Notes under the pieces: generated by a model
The model's input: only the letters and a program-made list of their open reading frames with translations
Told to the model about the DNA's origin: nothing
Database searches by the model: none
Position numbers and translations under genes: made by a program
Origin: Hemileia vastatrix
Taxonomy: Eukaryota; Basidiomycota; Pucciniomycetes; Pucciniales; Zaghouaniaceae
DNA: 64,000 bases
Direction: 5' to 3'
NCBI GenBank assembly: GCA_030280995.1
Contig: JASXTE010000005.1
Location: 930,001 to 994,000, forward strand
In this document: positions 1-12,277 of the stretch, piece by piece
How the letters are laid out: each line of letters starts with the position of its first letter
How positions within the stretch are numbered: the first letter of the stretch is position 1

Positions 1-1441
1 CTTCAAAATCCAAATTTATACCCTCCTCACTATTTACCTCCAATCTATTTTCACTCTTAGCACAACTCCACCCCTTTCTCTACTATCCTCATCCCTCACC
101 ACTCTTTCTTTCCTCTCCCTACCCTAACCCACCCCTTTCAGCCTTACCCTATCTATTTTTTCCTCAACTCCACCCCATTCCTTTAATAATTAATTAAAAT
201 GCTTTTACTTTCAACCCCCATCTTTTCATTATTAACCCATACATTTCCAGCCCCACCCCAATCTACACTTCCAATTTTCATCCAACCCCTATGGCTTTCC
301 AAACCACCCCCTTTTCTGCATATAGAATTAAAGGGGTTAGAAGGGGAGAAAAAGGATTGATATCAAGAAAGTTGGGGTAGAAAGTGGTGAAGAGGGAAAT
401 ATATAGGGTGTTAAGGGGAGCAAAATAAGTGAGGAGGGGTGTAATGGCATGATTAGGGGTGGAAAATGGGGGATAAGGGTTTGGGATGCAAAAGTTCTTG
501 GTAGACTTGAATAAAAATGTAAGAGGGAGAAAATTTTAGATGGGAGAAGGATGAGATTTGAAGTTTGAGGGAGGAAAGTACTTGTAAGGAACATTTTGAA
601 ACAATTTAAGCACAAAAATTATATAATATATTTTGAGACTTCAAAATCATAATGGCATGAAACATCTAAAAAAAACTCAAAAGTATTTTTCAATATTTAT
701 TAACCATAGATTTTATTCTCATAAAATAAAAAAATTTATTCTTTTTATATAATGAAGATCATGATAAGTTATATTTTTAATAGAATTGGGCCCATTTCCT
801 GTTTTAACTAATATAAATATGAGATGTAAATCAATCTTACAAATTGTTCTATTGACTAAATTGAATGTTAAATTATTTTAAAGAGTGTTTCAACTTCCAC
901 AAATTTTTTGAAAATGAATAAATAAATAATAATATTGATTGATATAATGAGAAAAGGTGTTTATTTCTCAATTTTTTACTGATAAAATTTAATGAAATAT
1001 AGAAATTCAATAAATATTTCTTAATGAATAATTTCTTAGAATATTGGATGTTTTATCTATGTATTCATAGTGTGAATACCCTATAAATATTTGTGAAATC
1101 TCTTATAATTTAAAGTATCTGAGATTTTCCTTAGATTCAAAAAATGAAAAATATTTACAATTTTTCAAAATCTTATGAAGTCACAAGGCTACATTGATAG
1201 TGGGGCTCATTTATTTTTTTATCCCTTCAACAAATCCTCTAATTCAAGTATAAATATTTTTTGAACTACTAATCAACTGTGGTTCAATGAAGGTTCAAAT
1301 TAGTTTCAAGGTTTTTTCAAAGTAAATTCACTATTTCTTCATGATTTTTTCATCACTGCCTCAATGTGAGCTCAATAAGATATAAATTAGGCTTCAAGGT
1401 TGCAGACTCGCTAGCAAGTCTTCCCCCCATATTGGGTGGTG
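1..1441 (-). mobile_element. Family B 'CACCA' DNA element, truncated by window start
   Basis: This stretch is the inverted counterpart of the complete element at 59401-61836. The text from about 1255 to 1441 is the reverse complement of the left end of that copy, and 1-80 matches the reverse complement of its middle near 60740-60810. It ends at 1441 with a terminal repeat reading CCCCCCATATTGGGTGGTG, preceded by a degenerate form of the palindrome GACTTGCTAGCAAGTC. No transposase is visible; the short frames in it are low-complexity shadows, so it is probably non-autonomous. It abuts the inner part of the terminal repeat of Harbinger locus A1 (TCAGTTCTGG), so it seems to have inserted into the end of that element. 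Confidence 0.8.
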
Positions 1442-2256
1442 TCAGTTCTGGGAAATCCGCACTTAACTTAAGTGCGTATTTCAAAGCAAATCAGCACTTA
1501 AATTTTGCAAAAAAGTCACTTATTTCAAAAAAGGGTGTCAGTTATGACCTCAAATCAGCACATTTTTCCTGTTTTTTTTCACGACCACATGTTGGCCACA
1601 ACATCCCTTCCTTTCTTACCCTATCCCCTGTCACATGTGATGCACAGATCTTCCTTGCTCCCTACCCATCAATCCTCAGCACACACCCCTTCCTAACATT
1701 TTCAACATTTTATTAAAACATTTTGACCATGCATGTTTACATTCTTTTTTACTTATTTCTTCTACCTGTTAATCTCTTTTCTTGTTATGTACCAGTTTTA
1801 TAATGCCTCCCAGACATTCCAAATCTCAAAAGGTAACTCAAAAATCTGCTTAGTCACAAAAGTCTCCTTGTAAAGCAAGCCCCACACCTGAAAAATCAAA
1901 GTCAGGTCATCTAAAAAAAGATGATTATCTCATCAAAATCAACTTCCTTAAAATAAAATAAAATTATTATGCATGTTTTGGATGTGAAAAGTCCACTTGT
2001 ATTGGACATCCACCTTCTTCAAATTTTAATGGATACTTATGGATGGCCAATGAAGTAAGAAAGAAAACAAGGGGGAGAATCAATATCAATCCTAAACAAA
2101 TGAAGGAGAGATTTAAGAGCTATCAATAAAAATATAAAAAGGCTCATCATGCTGCAAATGAAACTGGCTTTGATATTGATGATGATGATTTGGAGATTGG
2201 AATCACTTCTGTTTCAGAAAAGCTCAATGTCATATGTCCTTTCTATGAGGAAACGG

Positions 2257-3350
2257 TGTAGACAATCCTATAGTACTAGCTATAGGCCTTGACCAAGGGA
2301 GTTGGAGAAAAAACCAGAGAGAAAATCCCCTGTCCCTTTAGAAAAATAGAGTGAGATTTACTTGCTAAAGTAAGTTGGTTCCTGTTTTGCTAAAGCTCCT
2401 GTTTAACACACTTGACTGCTTGATGAGCCAAGAAAGTAGTCCCCAGATAGACTACCAGACCAAAGAACTGAAATGTAGAACAAAGTCCACACCAGAGACA
2501 GCAAAGATACTTGATGTAGGCTGCAAATCCACACCAGAGACAGCAATAATACTTGCTATAGCTTGCAAGACTATAACAGAGAAAACAGTTGCCAAAGTTA
2601 AGTTAAATGAAGAACTCACTTGCAACAAACACAGCCAATTGTGGCCAGAAAACAGTGAAAACTGAGTGAGGAACAATGATATCACCTCTGGATGGTTTTA
2701 TGATGATTAAGGTTGCCCCAAACTGTCTTATTCACTATGTACACACAGACCACTAACTAAGAGCCCATGCGCACCCACCAATCTGGCGCCTGTACCCGCC
2801 AAATTGCATAAAAAACCCTCCTGAAGTGCTCCCCAACCTCCTAAAACAGAGGCGGGCGGGCCGCCCAACGTCGGAGATGCTTCCTGAAGCGGCCCAGCCT
2901 CCCTGAAGCCAGAAAACCAACAAAAACCACTAATCTACTTAGAAAAATTAGCTACAACAACTAAAACCTTTAAAACACGGAATTTCACTATAACAACATT
3001 GAGAAATGAAAAATAGAGAAAAATTATCTCTATCCAATGGTACTAAGCACTTAACCCTAAGACTTAAGGTTAGCCCATAAAAAACGAAAAACAAAATTAA
3101 ACAGCAATCTTTTATAAATGAAAAATGAGTAAATGACCCCTTAAAACTCAGAATATGAAAAATGTCTTCAAGACATAAAATATAGAGAAAGGCCAGGGCT
3201 ATCCAATGATAGTACCCACATACCCGCAGACCCAATATCCACAGAATAAAACCAAAAAAATACCCAATTCTTTAACAGATGTCAATTAAGACATGCACAA
3301 ACAGCGCCAAAACACACAACAAAGGCCCCTTCCAATGTTGGAAGACCACA
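2257..3350 (-). repeat. gypsy-1 3' LTR
   Basis: This 1094-bp repeat begins TGTAGACAATCCTATAG and ends GGAAGACCACA on the plus strand. It carries a GC-rich block near 2850-2880 (CGGGCGGGCCGCCC). The partner at 15381-16470 is very similar but shows scattered substitutions and small indels, so the insertion is not recent. ORF-like frames inside it are not genes. Confidence 0.92.
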
Positions 3351-3362
3351 TCCTCCCTCTAA

Positions 3363-4063
3363 TTGAGAATGTCCGCATTCTTTCTTCATCCAACCACCAT
3401 GTTTAGCCTTCTTCCAAAATCTGCCTCTGAAATGGGTCCCTGCCATTACTGCATCGACAATAATTTAATCTGCACCACGACACCACCTGTCCATCCATAC
3501 AGAATGTCCTGCGATGTCTTCCAATCTAGAAAGAAGACCTGCCACAGACCTGGTCCACTTTCTTCTGCATCAGATTCACCTCCACCTCAACCTGGTCCTT
3601 CTTCTGCCAGCACCAAAAGATCTAGGCCATCCATCCTGATACCCAGATTAATCAAAAAGCTCCACCCTTCCCAGAAGAGTGCCACAACCCATAAAAAAAC
3701 TAGTTCCACCATCCCTGGTCCATCTGATGGTGAAGAACATTCATTTCTTCCTTCAACTTTAAAACTGATGACTTCTCAGTTCCTCCATCTTCTGATAGTG
3801 ATGATAACAATGTAGGATCCATTGCACCACCAACACCAATGCACTTTCACACTATCAAGGCCAAGTTCCAACAACACACATCTGAATAGAAACAACTTCT
3901 GCTTCACTACTTCCAATCCACTCCTGCTAGAGATCAACAGGACATTGAGAACAGAAGACACCTCATTCACCAGTTCAAGGTTAATTCTGAACACTTCATT
4001 TCATCTCTTGATTCCCTCTGTAATTCCACTAGTACCTGAGTTTGATTCAGAAAAGAAAAATTG
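3363..4063 (+). pseudogene. Antisense Cys-rich gene of gypsy-1, first copy (frameshifted)
   Basis: It lies just inside the 3' LTR and opposite in sense to gag-pol. The open part (3363-3815) encodes a CHYC pair, then SCDVFQSRKKTC and a Ser/Pro-rich region. Near 3750 the sensible reading moves to another frame (PPSSDSDDNNVGSIAPP, then a Gln/His-rich stretch), so a frameshift is likely. The Cys pattern and the following Pro/Ser-rich tail resemble the longer antisense gene at 4709-6279. One Cys of that gene's CDSC motif is replaced here (CDVF). It is probably a diverged tandem duplicate. Function is unknown. Confidence 0.55.
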
Positions 4064-4079
4064 ACCACACCCTCTATAG

Positions 4080-4560
4080 GATGTAACCACAAACAACCCT
4101 CAGTTTTAAGTCTTGGGGGACCATCCTCATTTTATAGTCTTGGGGGACTCAAAAACCCTCAGTTTAAAGTCTTGGGGGACTAAAAAACCTAAATCATAAA
4201 CCCAGAACCATAGATCAACCACATTAAGACACAGAGAAAAAACTAACATTCTGGGGTAATTGTAAATAGAGCAGCCAGCCCATCAATTACCCCCAAACTT
4301 ACCTTTGCTAAATTTGGAGGCTCCCCCTGTGGATACCCTCCACCAATCTTTCAAAACCAACTCCAACAACAAAACTTTTTCCTCAGTTTATAGTCTTGGG
4401 GGACCTACAACCCTCAGTTTAAAGTCTTGGGGGACTAACACAGTGTTCAGTTTAAAGTCTTGACAGACTAGTCTTGATAAAATCTTGAAACCAGCCAGTT
4501 TAAAGTCCTGGAGGACTAAAAGAAACCAGATTTCAGTTTAAAGTCTTGATGGACTGGCGG
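4080..4560. repeat. Short interspersed repeats between the two antisense genes
   Basis: A core close to CAGTTTAAAGTCTTGGGGG followed by ACT recurs at least seven times between 4096 and 4556, with variable spacing. Single copies also occur near 7000 and 7270. A second module (CAGCCAGCCCATCA then a run of C) occurs near 4271 and again near 7112 and 7382. No gene is visible in this stretch. Confidence 0.7.
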
Positions 4561-4708
4561 AATTTTGCATAAAATAGACGCAGCCAATTTCATACAGACC
4601 ACCCCTACAGCCAATCTGCAGAACTTCCACCTTCACTTCATCATCTACCCATCACTGACAGAAAAATCTTCTCCTATCCCTTTTTATCATCTTTTCTCAC
4701 CACAGATC

Positions 4709-6279
4709 ATGGCTGGATCTCCTGATGTTAACCCTTCTACTCTCCCTTGCTTCAATTCTCCCAAGGACTATGCCTGCAAACAGTACATCCACATGTGCAG
4801 ACCTTGCACATTCACTCTTCCAACTCCTGAATCCAAATTCTACAACAGGGCTTGTGATTCTTGCTATTACAAAAAGAAAAGATGTGACAGAGATGCCAAC
4901 TACCCTATTTCTCCTCCTTCACCTTCTCACAAATACATCTCTAGATCCCCTACCAGATCCCCAGAGCTTGGTCCCTCCTCTTCCTCTTTATCTTCAGCAC
5001 CTTCCAGAAGATCCTCAAGCTCCGCTTCCAGAACTCTTCCCAAAAGACCAGCCTTAGCTTCCCAAGAAACTGCTTTTATCTCCGCCAAATTAGCTCCAAA
5101 AGCTTCAAGATCAACTCCCAGGCTTCTAGACCGCATCCAGGCGGCCAGGCCAACGTCGGGCGGCCCGCCCGCCTCACTGGACAGTGAAAATCCGGCTCCA
5201 AATCACCAAAAACAACCGGAAAACAGCCAAATTCCATCAATCAACGAAAACAACTCTACACAATTGCCTCCCACTGCTCCCAGAGAAATGCAGCCAACTC
5301 TTTCAAAGTCCAAAAACTTAAAAGTTTCCCAAACTTCTAGGAGACCTGCCAGAGAACCCCAAGAAGAAACCAGAACACCACACACTGCACCCAAACAACA
5401 ACTTCGTCCCCAACTAAGACAAAGAAACTACACCTCTCCACTGTCAGCCAACTACTCTTCAGACAGTTCCATCTCTTCAAAAGCTCCATCCAGAAGAGAT
5501 CAATCTGCTTCCAAATCCCCCTCTCCTGCTCCATCCTTTAACAACCCTGGTACTCTATCACCAGCACCTCCTCCAGCTGAATCCAACAGAAATAACAACC
5601 ACAACCACAACAACAATCCAACTGCTCCAACTAAGCCCCAGGAACATCAGCCTCCTAGTTCACCTTCTCAAAATCTTTCAGAGGAAGACAATGAGAATCC
5701 ATATCTTTCCCTAGTTGATCCACCCACTATGACCATTACAAAATTGTCAGAGATCCAAATTCCAGCTGCTTACAAATTTGATGAGCTTCCAATCTGTAAG
5801 TACCAAATTAATTATCCCATTTCTTCAAAAAAAATAATTACTGATCAAATTCTTCTTGTCTAGTTGGCACCTCTCCTCCTGAATCTATTATTGGAGTTGG
5901 CCAACCTCTTGAAACTTCTTTGACCATGGATTATGGATACATGAAGAAACACCTAAGCACCTTGTGTTCCAACATGCTAAAAGCCTTTGCCCTCCATGGA
6001 CCTTTGAATGACTTTGAAAAATCCCTGAGAAAGCAACTGTTCGACGACCACTGGAAAATGTCTAATATCATTAAGCACACCCTCCAGCACTCCATTCATG
6101 CCTCTTCTTCTTCCTCCTCTGAACTTCCCTCTAATCCAATTCCTGACCATTACAATCCCTATCATATCTCCAGCAGGATGCACTTCAAAGAACACAGTGC
6201 TTCCCACAATCCCAACAAAAAACAAAAACTTCATCACGATCTGGACCAGCCTCCAGAAGCTTCATTATCCAGACAATGA
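4709..6279 (+). CDS. Antisense Cys-rich, Ser/Pro-rich protein of gypsy-1
   Basis: Two exons (4709-5795 and 5864-6279) are joined across a 68-bp intron with a GTAAGT donor and a TCTAG acceptor; the splice keeps the frame (DELPI then FGTSPPES). I chose the ATG at 4709 (MAGSPDVNPS); the frame is open upstream to an ATG at 4565. The N-terminus holds clustered Cys residues (ACKQYIHMCRPC, then ACDSCYYKKKRC), which recall one half of a fungal Zn2Cys6 cluster without completing it. A long Ser/Pro/Asn-rich, probably disordered region follows. The C-terminal exon has charged and aromatic residues (MKKHLSTLCSNMLKAF) and a basic KKQKLHH. It lies between integrase and the 3' LTR, where some plant gypsy elements carry antisense genes. 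No stop interrupts it, unlike gag-pol. A nucleic-acid-binding or regulatory role is speculative. Confidence 0.6.
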
Positions 6280-7541
6280 GCTCCTGCAAAAAGATTAGAA
6301 ACATAATAATAATATAAAACAATTAATAAAAATAATTTCAGAATTTTTTTTTTTTTTTACTTTGTATCTACTAATATACTAAAATTAAAAATTAATAAAT
6401 AAAATGAAATGAAATAACATAAATGAAATGAAATAAAATATAAAAAAATAATACAAATGGTATCCCCCAGCCAATTGATGAGCTGATCCCCTGATACCTT
6501 ACCCACATCCAAGTGCACCTTGATGTGGATACACAATTAAATCTTTTAAATGATTAAGAGAAAACAATAAGCAAAAATTTAGAAATTCAGAAGATAATAA
6601 AAATAATGAAACACAGAAACAAATGAAATAAATAATAATAAAAAAAAAGAAAATAGCATTGCCCGGCCAATTGATGAGCCTTTCCCCACCAATGCTTGCC
6701 CACATCCAGGTGACCCTGATGTGGTAACACCCTATATTTTTGATTTTATAATTTTAAACAACACCCATAAAAAAATTAAAAGAAAAAAAGAAAAAAAAGA
6801 AAAAAATCTTAAACTGCTATCTAGAAAAAACATAACTGAAAAATCAAAGACAGTCCAGCTCCATAGATGGTCTAATAAGGGAAATTCCAATCCATAGAAA
6901 TGATCACTGGGTGGGCTCCCTCCAATAAGTAAAAATGATGGGAGACCACCAGTGATCCACCACCAATCTAAAAGAACCAAAGATAAAGAAGCCAGTACCA
7001 AACCAGTTTAAAGTCATGGTGGACTTGAAACCTGAATAATAAACAACAGAACTAGAATTCAACTAGGAAAAACAAAAGACTTGAGACAGAAATTCTGGGG
7101 TAACTGTTCTACAGAGCAGCCAGCTCATCAGTTACCCCCACACTTGCCAAAATAAAATCTAGCAGCCCCCCCCCCTGGGTACCTTCTAACAAAAACACAA
7201 CTTCCAACACAAAAAAAAACCAAAACCAATAAACAGTGAAGAGTCCAGCACTTGAAAACCAGAGGAAATTCCAGTTTAAAGTCATAGAGGACTAAAACCT
7301 GTGAAAAGAAACCAATAATAGGGTTCAACCAAATTAAGAGAAAGGGTTGGAAACAGAAAATCTGGGTTAACTGTTGATAGGGCAGCCAGCCCATCAGTCA
7401 CCCCCACACTTTCCAAGACAAAATCTAGAGGCCCCACCCATGGGTACCCTCTAACAAAAGTTTCCAACAAACAGATGCATAGCATCACCACAAAAAAAAC
7501 CAAGATGAAAGAATGGTCCGTAGTTTATCCTCATTGCGGAG
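6280..7541. repeat. Non-coding repeat block of gypsy-1
   Basis: No gene is visible. A hairpin-like module (CAGCCAATTGATGAGC, then a CCCACATCCA region and GATGTGG) occurs at about 6468-6532 and 6662-6724. A second module of about 270 bp (CAGTTTAAAGTCAT, then GGGGTAACTGTT, CAGCCAGC and TGGGTACC) occurs at about 7005-7195 and 7270-7455. AT-rich tracts separate them. Confidence 0.65.
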
Positions 7542-8786
7542 TCAATCTTCTTCATGCCTAGTTCCTCTGGGATAAAACCTCTTCACTTGGTCTGCAGCCA
7601 CCCTCTTTTTCAAGACTGCACCATCCAACTCTTCCAAAACATAAAAACCTCCAGACGCCTGAGATCTGACTCTGTAAGGTCCATTCCATCTGTCAGCAAA
7701 AAGTTTCCCCAACTGACCCTCCAAACTTCTATTATACACCAAAACCAAACAACCAGGTTTCAAAGGGTTCCTGAGTCTATGAGCCAACTTCTTGTCCCAG
7801 TACCTGACTGATTGATTCCTAATCTTCATCATTCTAGAGTATGCCTTCTCTTGACATTCCTCTCTATATTCCAACTGTTGCATCCTGGCACAGAGCAAAT
7901 CTTCTGTTTAGCGCACGTCATCCCAATCAATTCCAAGATAAGAGACAGCTTCCAAGTCCACTGGTAGAACGGCTTTCAGACCAAACATTAACTCATAAAG
8001 AGAATAGCCAGTTGTCCTCTTCACAGTGACCCTATCAGCAAATAACACCAAGGGTAAATAATGCCTCCACTTTTCAGCACTATCTCCACACATCTTCACC
8101 AAAGCATTCTTGATAACTTGATGGCCTCTTTCAACCATGCCTTCAGCTTCAGGATAATAAGGTGTAGCCACTCTAACTTTAGAACCAACACTAGCCACAG
8201 CTTCTTTAAATTCGGCACCAAAATCTGGCCCACCATCAACAGTGACCAACTTCATCAACCCATACCTATAAATCCACTCCTTCTTCAAAAACTCTGCCAC
8301 ATTCTTGGCAGTCAAATTAACCAGAGGCACTGCCTCAACCCAACCAGACAAATCATCCCAAGCAACAATCAAGTATTTATACCTGCCCTCTTTAATATGG
8401 ACAGCATCCAGACTGACCCTTCCAAAAACAGTTGATTCACCAGTAGCACTGCCCACCTCTTTAGGTTTCAAGTGACTTCTTCTTTGACATTCTTCACAAG
8501 ATTGAACCCAACCCTGCACAGCCAACTTCATACCTGGCCACCAAAATCTGTCTGCTACTCTTCTATAAGTCTCCCCAAAGCCTCTATGACCAAGTTCTTC
8601 ATGCAAAGACTTCAAAACCAATTCTTGACCCTTCTTCTGAGTCACCACCACTTGAGGATTTGGATGTATCCTCCTCATCAACCGCCTTCCTGACACATAA
8701 AATCCAGGACTCTTCTTCTTGATTGCTAACCAAGTATCATCATCACAACTATCTGGCCTATCCAAGGTCAACAGATATTCCACCAA
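7542..8786 (-). pseudogene. gypsy-1 integrase domain, one in-frame stop
   Basis: The zinc-binding HHCC module (HEELGHRGF, then CEECQRR) is followed by the catalytic core. The core has Asp in SLDAVHIKEG, Asp in VTVDGGPDFG and Glu in EAEGMVERGH, so the DDE triad looks complete. A TAA at 7908-7910 splits the protein; the C-terminal part (GCLVLVYNRSLEGQLGK, then NGPYRVR, a GPY/F-like module) continues in the same frame to 7542. Integrase would insert the retroelement cDNA. No chromodomain follows, unlike gypsy-2. Confidence 0.85.
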
Positions 8787-8894
8787 AATAAAATAAAACT
8801 CAGACTGACCTTAGGTCTCATCTTCAAAATCCAAAAACACCACATCCAAGGGTACAATTCTGTCATCAAAATCACCAGTATGAACATGAGCCAA

Positions 8895-9867
8895 TTAAGC
8901 AGCCCAACCAGGACACCAATCCTTAAATTTTGGTACGTCTTTCTCTTTCCACTGAACCTTGTGAGAATCCAGTTCACTAACAAAAACACCCTTTTCCAAT
9001 TTTGAGCTGTGCCAAACAACAACTCCATCTTCATCAACAAAAATATCCTGATCACCAGAATCAAGATCAGATCCAGCCAGTTTAGCCTCTTGGGGGAGGT
9101 CAGAAAAATCTTCAGCACCCTTTGTGCTGGCCCTAACCACTGGAACATCCTCATCAAACTCTTCAGCCTCAGAATCTTCATCTGTAGGTGGCCTCCTTGA
9201 TAATCCATCAGGCATAGTAAAAGTTTTACCTGGTTTGTGTACCAGGTCAAAAGAAAAATATTGAATAAATGCCACCCACCTAGTCATTGGAGCATTTGGA
9301 AGACTAGGTGTATTGATCATCTGAACCAAAGATTTTGCATCTACCTGCAGCTCAAAATACTGCCCCCAAAAAACTGTCTGTAGCTTCTTTAAAATTTTAG
9401 CTACGCCACACAATTCCAACTTAGGTTGAGAATACCTAGATTCCACCTCATTAAACACCACAGACTCATATCTTACTGGCCTGACCCTCCCAGTCTTATC
9501 CTCCTGAGACAAAAACAGCACCAGCAGCAATATAACTTGAGTCCACTGCCAGATAAATTTTTCCAGCACCAACACCATAATCCAACTTGTGAAGAACAAT
9601 ATCTTCACCAACAACCTTTTTCAACTTCTGAAAAGCCTCTTCACACTCTTCAGTCCATTCCCAATCTGCATTTTTTCTGGTCAACTTCCTTAAAGGTGAA
9701 GCCAACAAAGAAAAATCCTTAATAAAAATCCTGACATATACACATACACCCAAAAATCCCCTGACTTCAGTAGTATTTTTAGGCCTTGGCCATGACTGAA
9801 TTTTATTAATCTTCTTCTTTGCCATAATCCTTCCCTCTTTACATACCACATGACCCAGAATTTTCAA
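8895..9867 (-). pseudogene. gypsy-1 RT connection and RNase H domain, frameshifted
   Basis: The segment 9867-9496 encodes the RT thumb/connection (ILGHVVCKEGRI, then EVRGFLGVCVYVRIF and LRKLTRKNADWEW) and the start of RNase H (IYLAVDSSYIAAGAV). A frame change then moves the reading to 9614-8895 (VFNEVESRYSQPKLELCGV, then MTRWVAFIQYFSFDLVHKPG). An acidic linker precedes integrase. The reading is broken at least twice, so the protein is not made whole. Confidence 0.8.
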
Positions 9868-9891
9868 AGCAGGAACACAACAACAGAATTT

Positions 9892-11652
9892 TTACCCTGA
9901 AATGGTCAAATTAGCCTCTTCAATCCTGAACAACACTCTCTCTAGAATAATTGCATATTCCCACACTAACCTCCTTATGCCAGGGTTCTCCGTTAACACC
10001 TCATTACCATAATCAGTGGATGGTCCTTTAATTCCACCATCATCAATAAAAATACCAGCATGAGTAGGAACCTCATCCTGCAAAATCCAAGCCATCTGTG
10101 CTTGATAAACTGCCACTGAATTAGTTGCTCCTTGAGGCAACCTAGTAAGCTGAAATCTTCCCAAAGGAGTCTCAAAAGTTGTGAGAGGCCTTGAATCTGT
10201 ATAGAGTTCCCTCTAATCATAACCACCTATAATATCACCCATACCATAACACACCCTTCCAGCGAAAGCTTCAACAAAATCCTCTGCACTTGGCGGCATA
10301 CCAGCGTCCTTGATAGTGACTCTATTCAAGGCTCTAAGATCATGAACCACCCTCAACTTTCCATTCTGCTTTTTTACACAGAAAACCGGACTTGAGTAGC
10401 TGGAAGTCGATTGTTTGTATAACCCAGTCCTGACTCTTTCCCTAACAATCTCTACAAAATCCTCTCTAATAGCGGCTGGAATTGGAATAGGTTTGATTTG
10501 CCAAGGTTCATGGCAAACCACAGGAATCAAGTAAGGTTCTCCATAAGAGTGCTTCAATACACCCCTTTCCTCCTTAACAAACTCCACAGCTTTTTCCCTT
10601 AGCACAATAACATGCAAAAACAACTTCTTTTCTTCCTCAGACAACCACCCATCAGGACCAAAATTAACAACTTTCAACCTTACCACGGTCACCCTAGCCG
10701 TCTCTAAAAATTCTGGAGGATTCTTCACTAAAGGAGTACAGTACGGATCTCTTGACACAGGTGTTCTCTTTAAAGGCGGATTCAAGCCCACAGGCATAGG
10801 CTCATTGACAGGCCAAATATTCTGCGCTACCTTCTTATACTTTGCCGCTCCACCTTCAACTTGAGGGATCTTCAGGAAATCTTCACCACCAGACCTGGAA
10901 CAAAAACCAAGGGTTTCCCCATTGCTCACATGTGTGGCCAAGGTAATGTTTTTGAAAGGTGTAGAAGAAACCCTAGCGGTGCACAATTGGGAGGACTTAC
11001 TTTTACACCCCAATCTCACCACTCCAAAACTTTTCCGCAATTCCACATCTTCATCCTCACTTCCAACTTCAAAATCTTCAAATCTTGATTCATCTTCTAA
11101 ATCACATCTTCTAAAATTGTGCAGTTTATCCTCATGCTGGAGGCCCAAAGATCGATCTTGATGATCTTCTCTCTTCATAATTTTCTGCAGTTTAACCTCA
11201 TGCTGGAGGCCCAAAAATAGATCTTGACAATCTTCACAAAAATATTTTGCATCTTCTTTCTTCATTATCTTCAGATTTTTTTTTTGGTTTTCATGAATTA
11301 TTTTGAAATTTTTATCTTCTTTTCTTGAGTTTTCTTCTGACCTACAAAAATAACCTGGGGTTTCCCCAATGCTCACAGGTGTGGCCCAGGTAATGTTTTT
11401 GAAAGGTGTAGAAGAAACCCTAGCGGTGCACAATTGGGAGGACTTACTTTTAGACCCCAATCTCACAGCCCCAAAACTTTTCGGCATATCTTTCAATAAA
11501 GATATATAACCAATCTTCTTCTTTGAACTTGAATTAAAAATAATTAAGAATCTTGAGAGAGAACAGAGACTTGATAAAAAACTTGATGAATACTTGCAGA
11601 GAAGAGAAACATTAAAAAGAGAAAGTTGAAAATCCACTTGGTATATCTCCAA
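9892..11652 (-). pseudogene. gypsy-1 reverse transcriptase with linker
   Basis: The palm and finger motifs are clear: SSPVFCVKKQNGKLRVVHDL, then FQLTRLPQGATNS and the catalytic FIDDGGIKGP (FIDD in place of YIDD, a form I associate with basidiomycete gypsy elements). Stops occur near 10213 and 9892, so it is split. The N-terminal part (10800-11650) is a charged linker that holds an internal duplication. Another piece of the same pol gene follows at 9867. Confidence 0.85.
10892..11488 (-). repeat. Direct repeat of about 145 bp in the gypsy-1 protease-RT linker
   Basis: Segments at about 10892-11040 and 11344-11488 are near-identical and both encode SSQLCTARVSSTPFKNIT with KSFG upstream. Between them a shorter motif (CTCATGCTGGAGGCCCAAA) also occurs twice, at about 11132 and 11199. 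The arrangement suggests local tandem duplication within the linker, kept in frame. Confidence 0.8.
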
Positions 11653-11765
11653 GGGAGCTGATCTACTACAACCTGGGATTTCCTCATCTTGGGGAGAGGT
11701 TGTAGCACTAGGGTGATCAGCCGTTATTACTCTAAAAAAGACAGACTCTCAATAGAGCCTGAGCC

Positions 11766-12277
11766 TCACTCCAAAAACCCAGAGGCAGCACCCACTTCCT
11801 TCCTTCTCCTGAAGCAGTCCATGCACTGGCACATTGAAGATAAACCAGGCCTGGTCTCCCAACCATCCTCTCCAGGGGATGACAACCTCATGTGAAGTCT
11901 CCTATCATCTTCAACAGTCAACTCCAAACTGATTCCCAAATCAAATTGATAACCAATTCTTGACTGAAAATCCATCAAGAATGGCCCACCCAAAACTGCT
12001 TTTACATTACCTTTAGCAATGTAAAAATGAACCTTCCCTGAGGCTCCGCCAACATCTAACTTCACAAACTCTAAAGTTCCAACCAATTCAGTGACATGGC
12101 CACCAATGCCTTTCAAATTCCCACCAATACCAGTTTTGATGGGGAGGCACATATTAGTTGCCTCAAACAAAGAAATCAGGTTTATCTGAGAGCCTGAATC
12201 CACCAATGCCCTTGCCTCCCTGCCATTCAGAGTGACATTGACATATCCCAGAGAAGCAGAAAAATGAGTTTCCAACC
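11766..12277 (-). pseudogene. gypsy-1 aspartic protease domain
   Basis: The catalytic motif is ALVDSGSQINLIS, with a downstream AVLGGPFLMDF that fits the retropepsin fold. The reading begins at 12277, at the edge of the solo LTR. Removing that LTR and one CAACC copy joins it in frame to gag (EEFGEGL then ETHFSASLGY). A TGA at 11766 closes the frame before RT. It would mature the Gag-Pol polyprotein. Confidence 0.85.

Noticed and set aside
2375..2665. 96-codon frame and its near copies at 15542, 17374 and 44981
   Set aside because: They lie inside LTRs of one family and track repeat similarity; the third is broken. No independent sign of coding.
4709..5100. A complete Zn2Cys6 transcription factor
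   Set aside because: Only half of the six-Cys pattern is clear and there is no fungal transcription-factor domain; I describe it only as Cys-rich.
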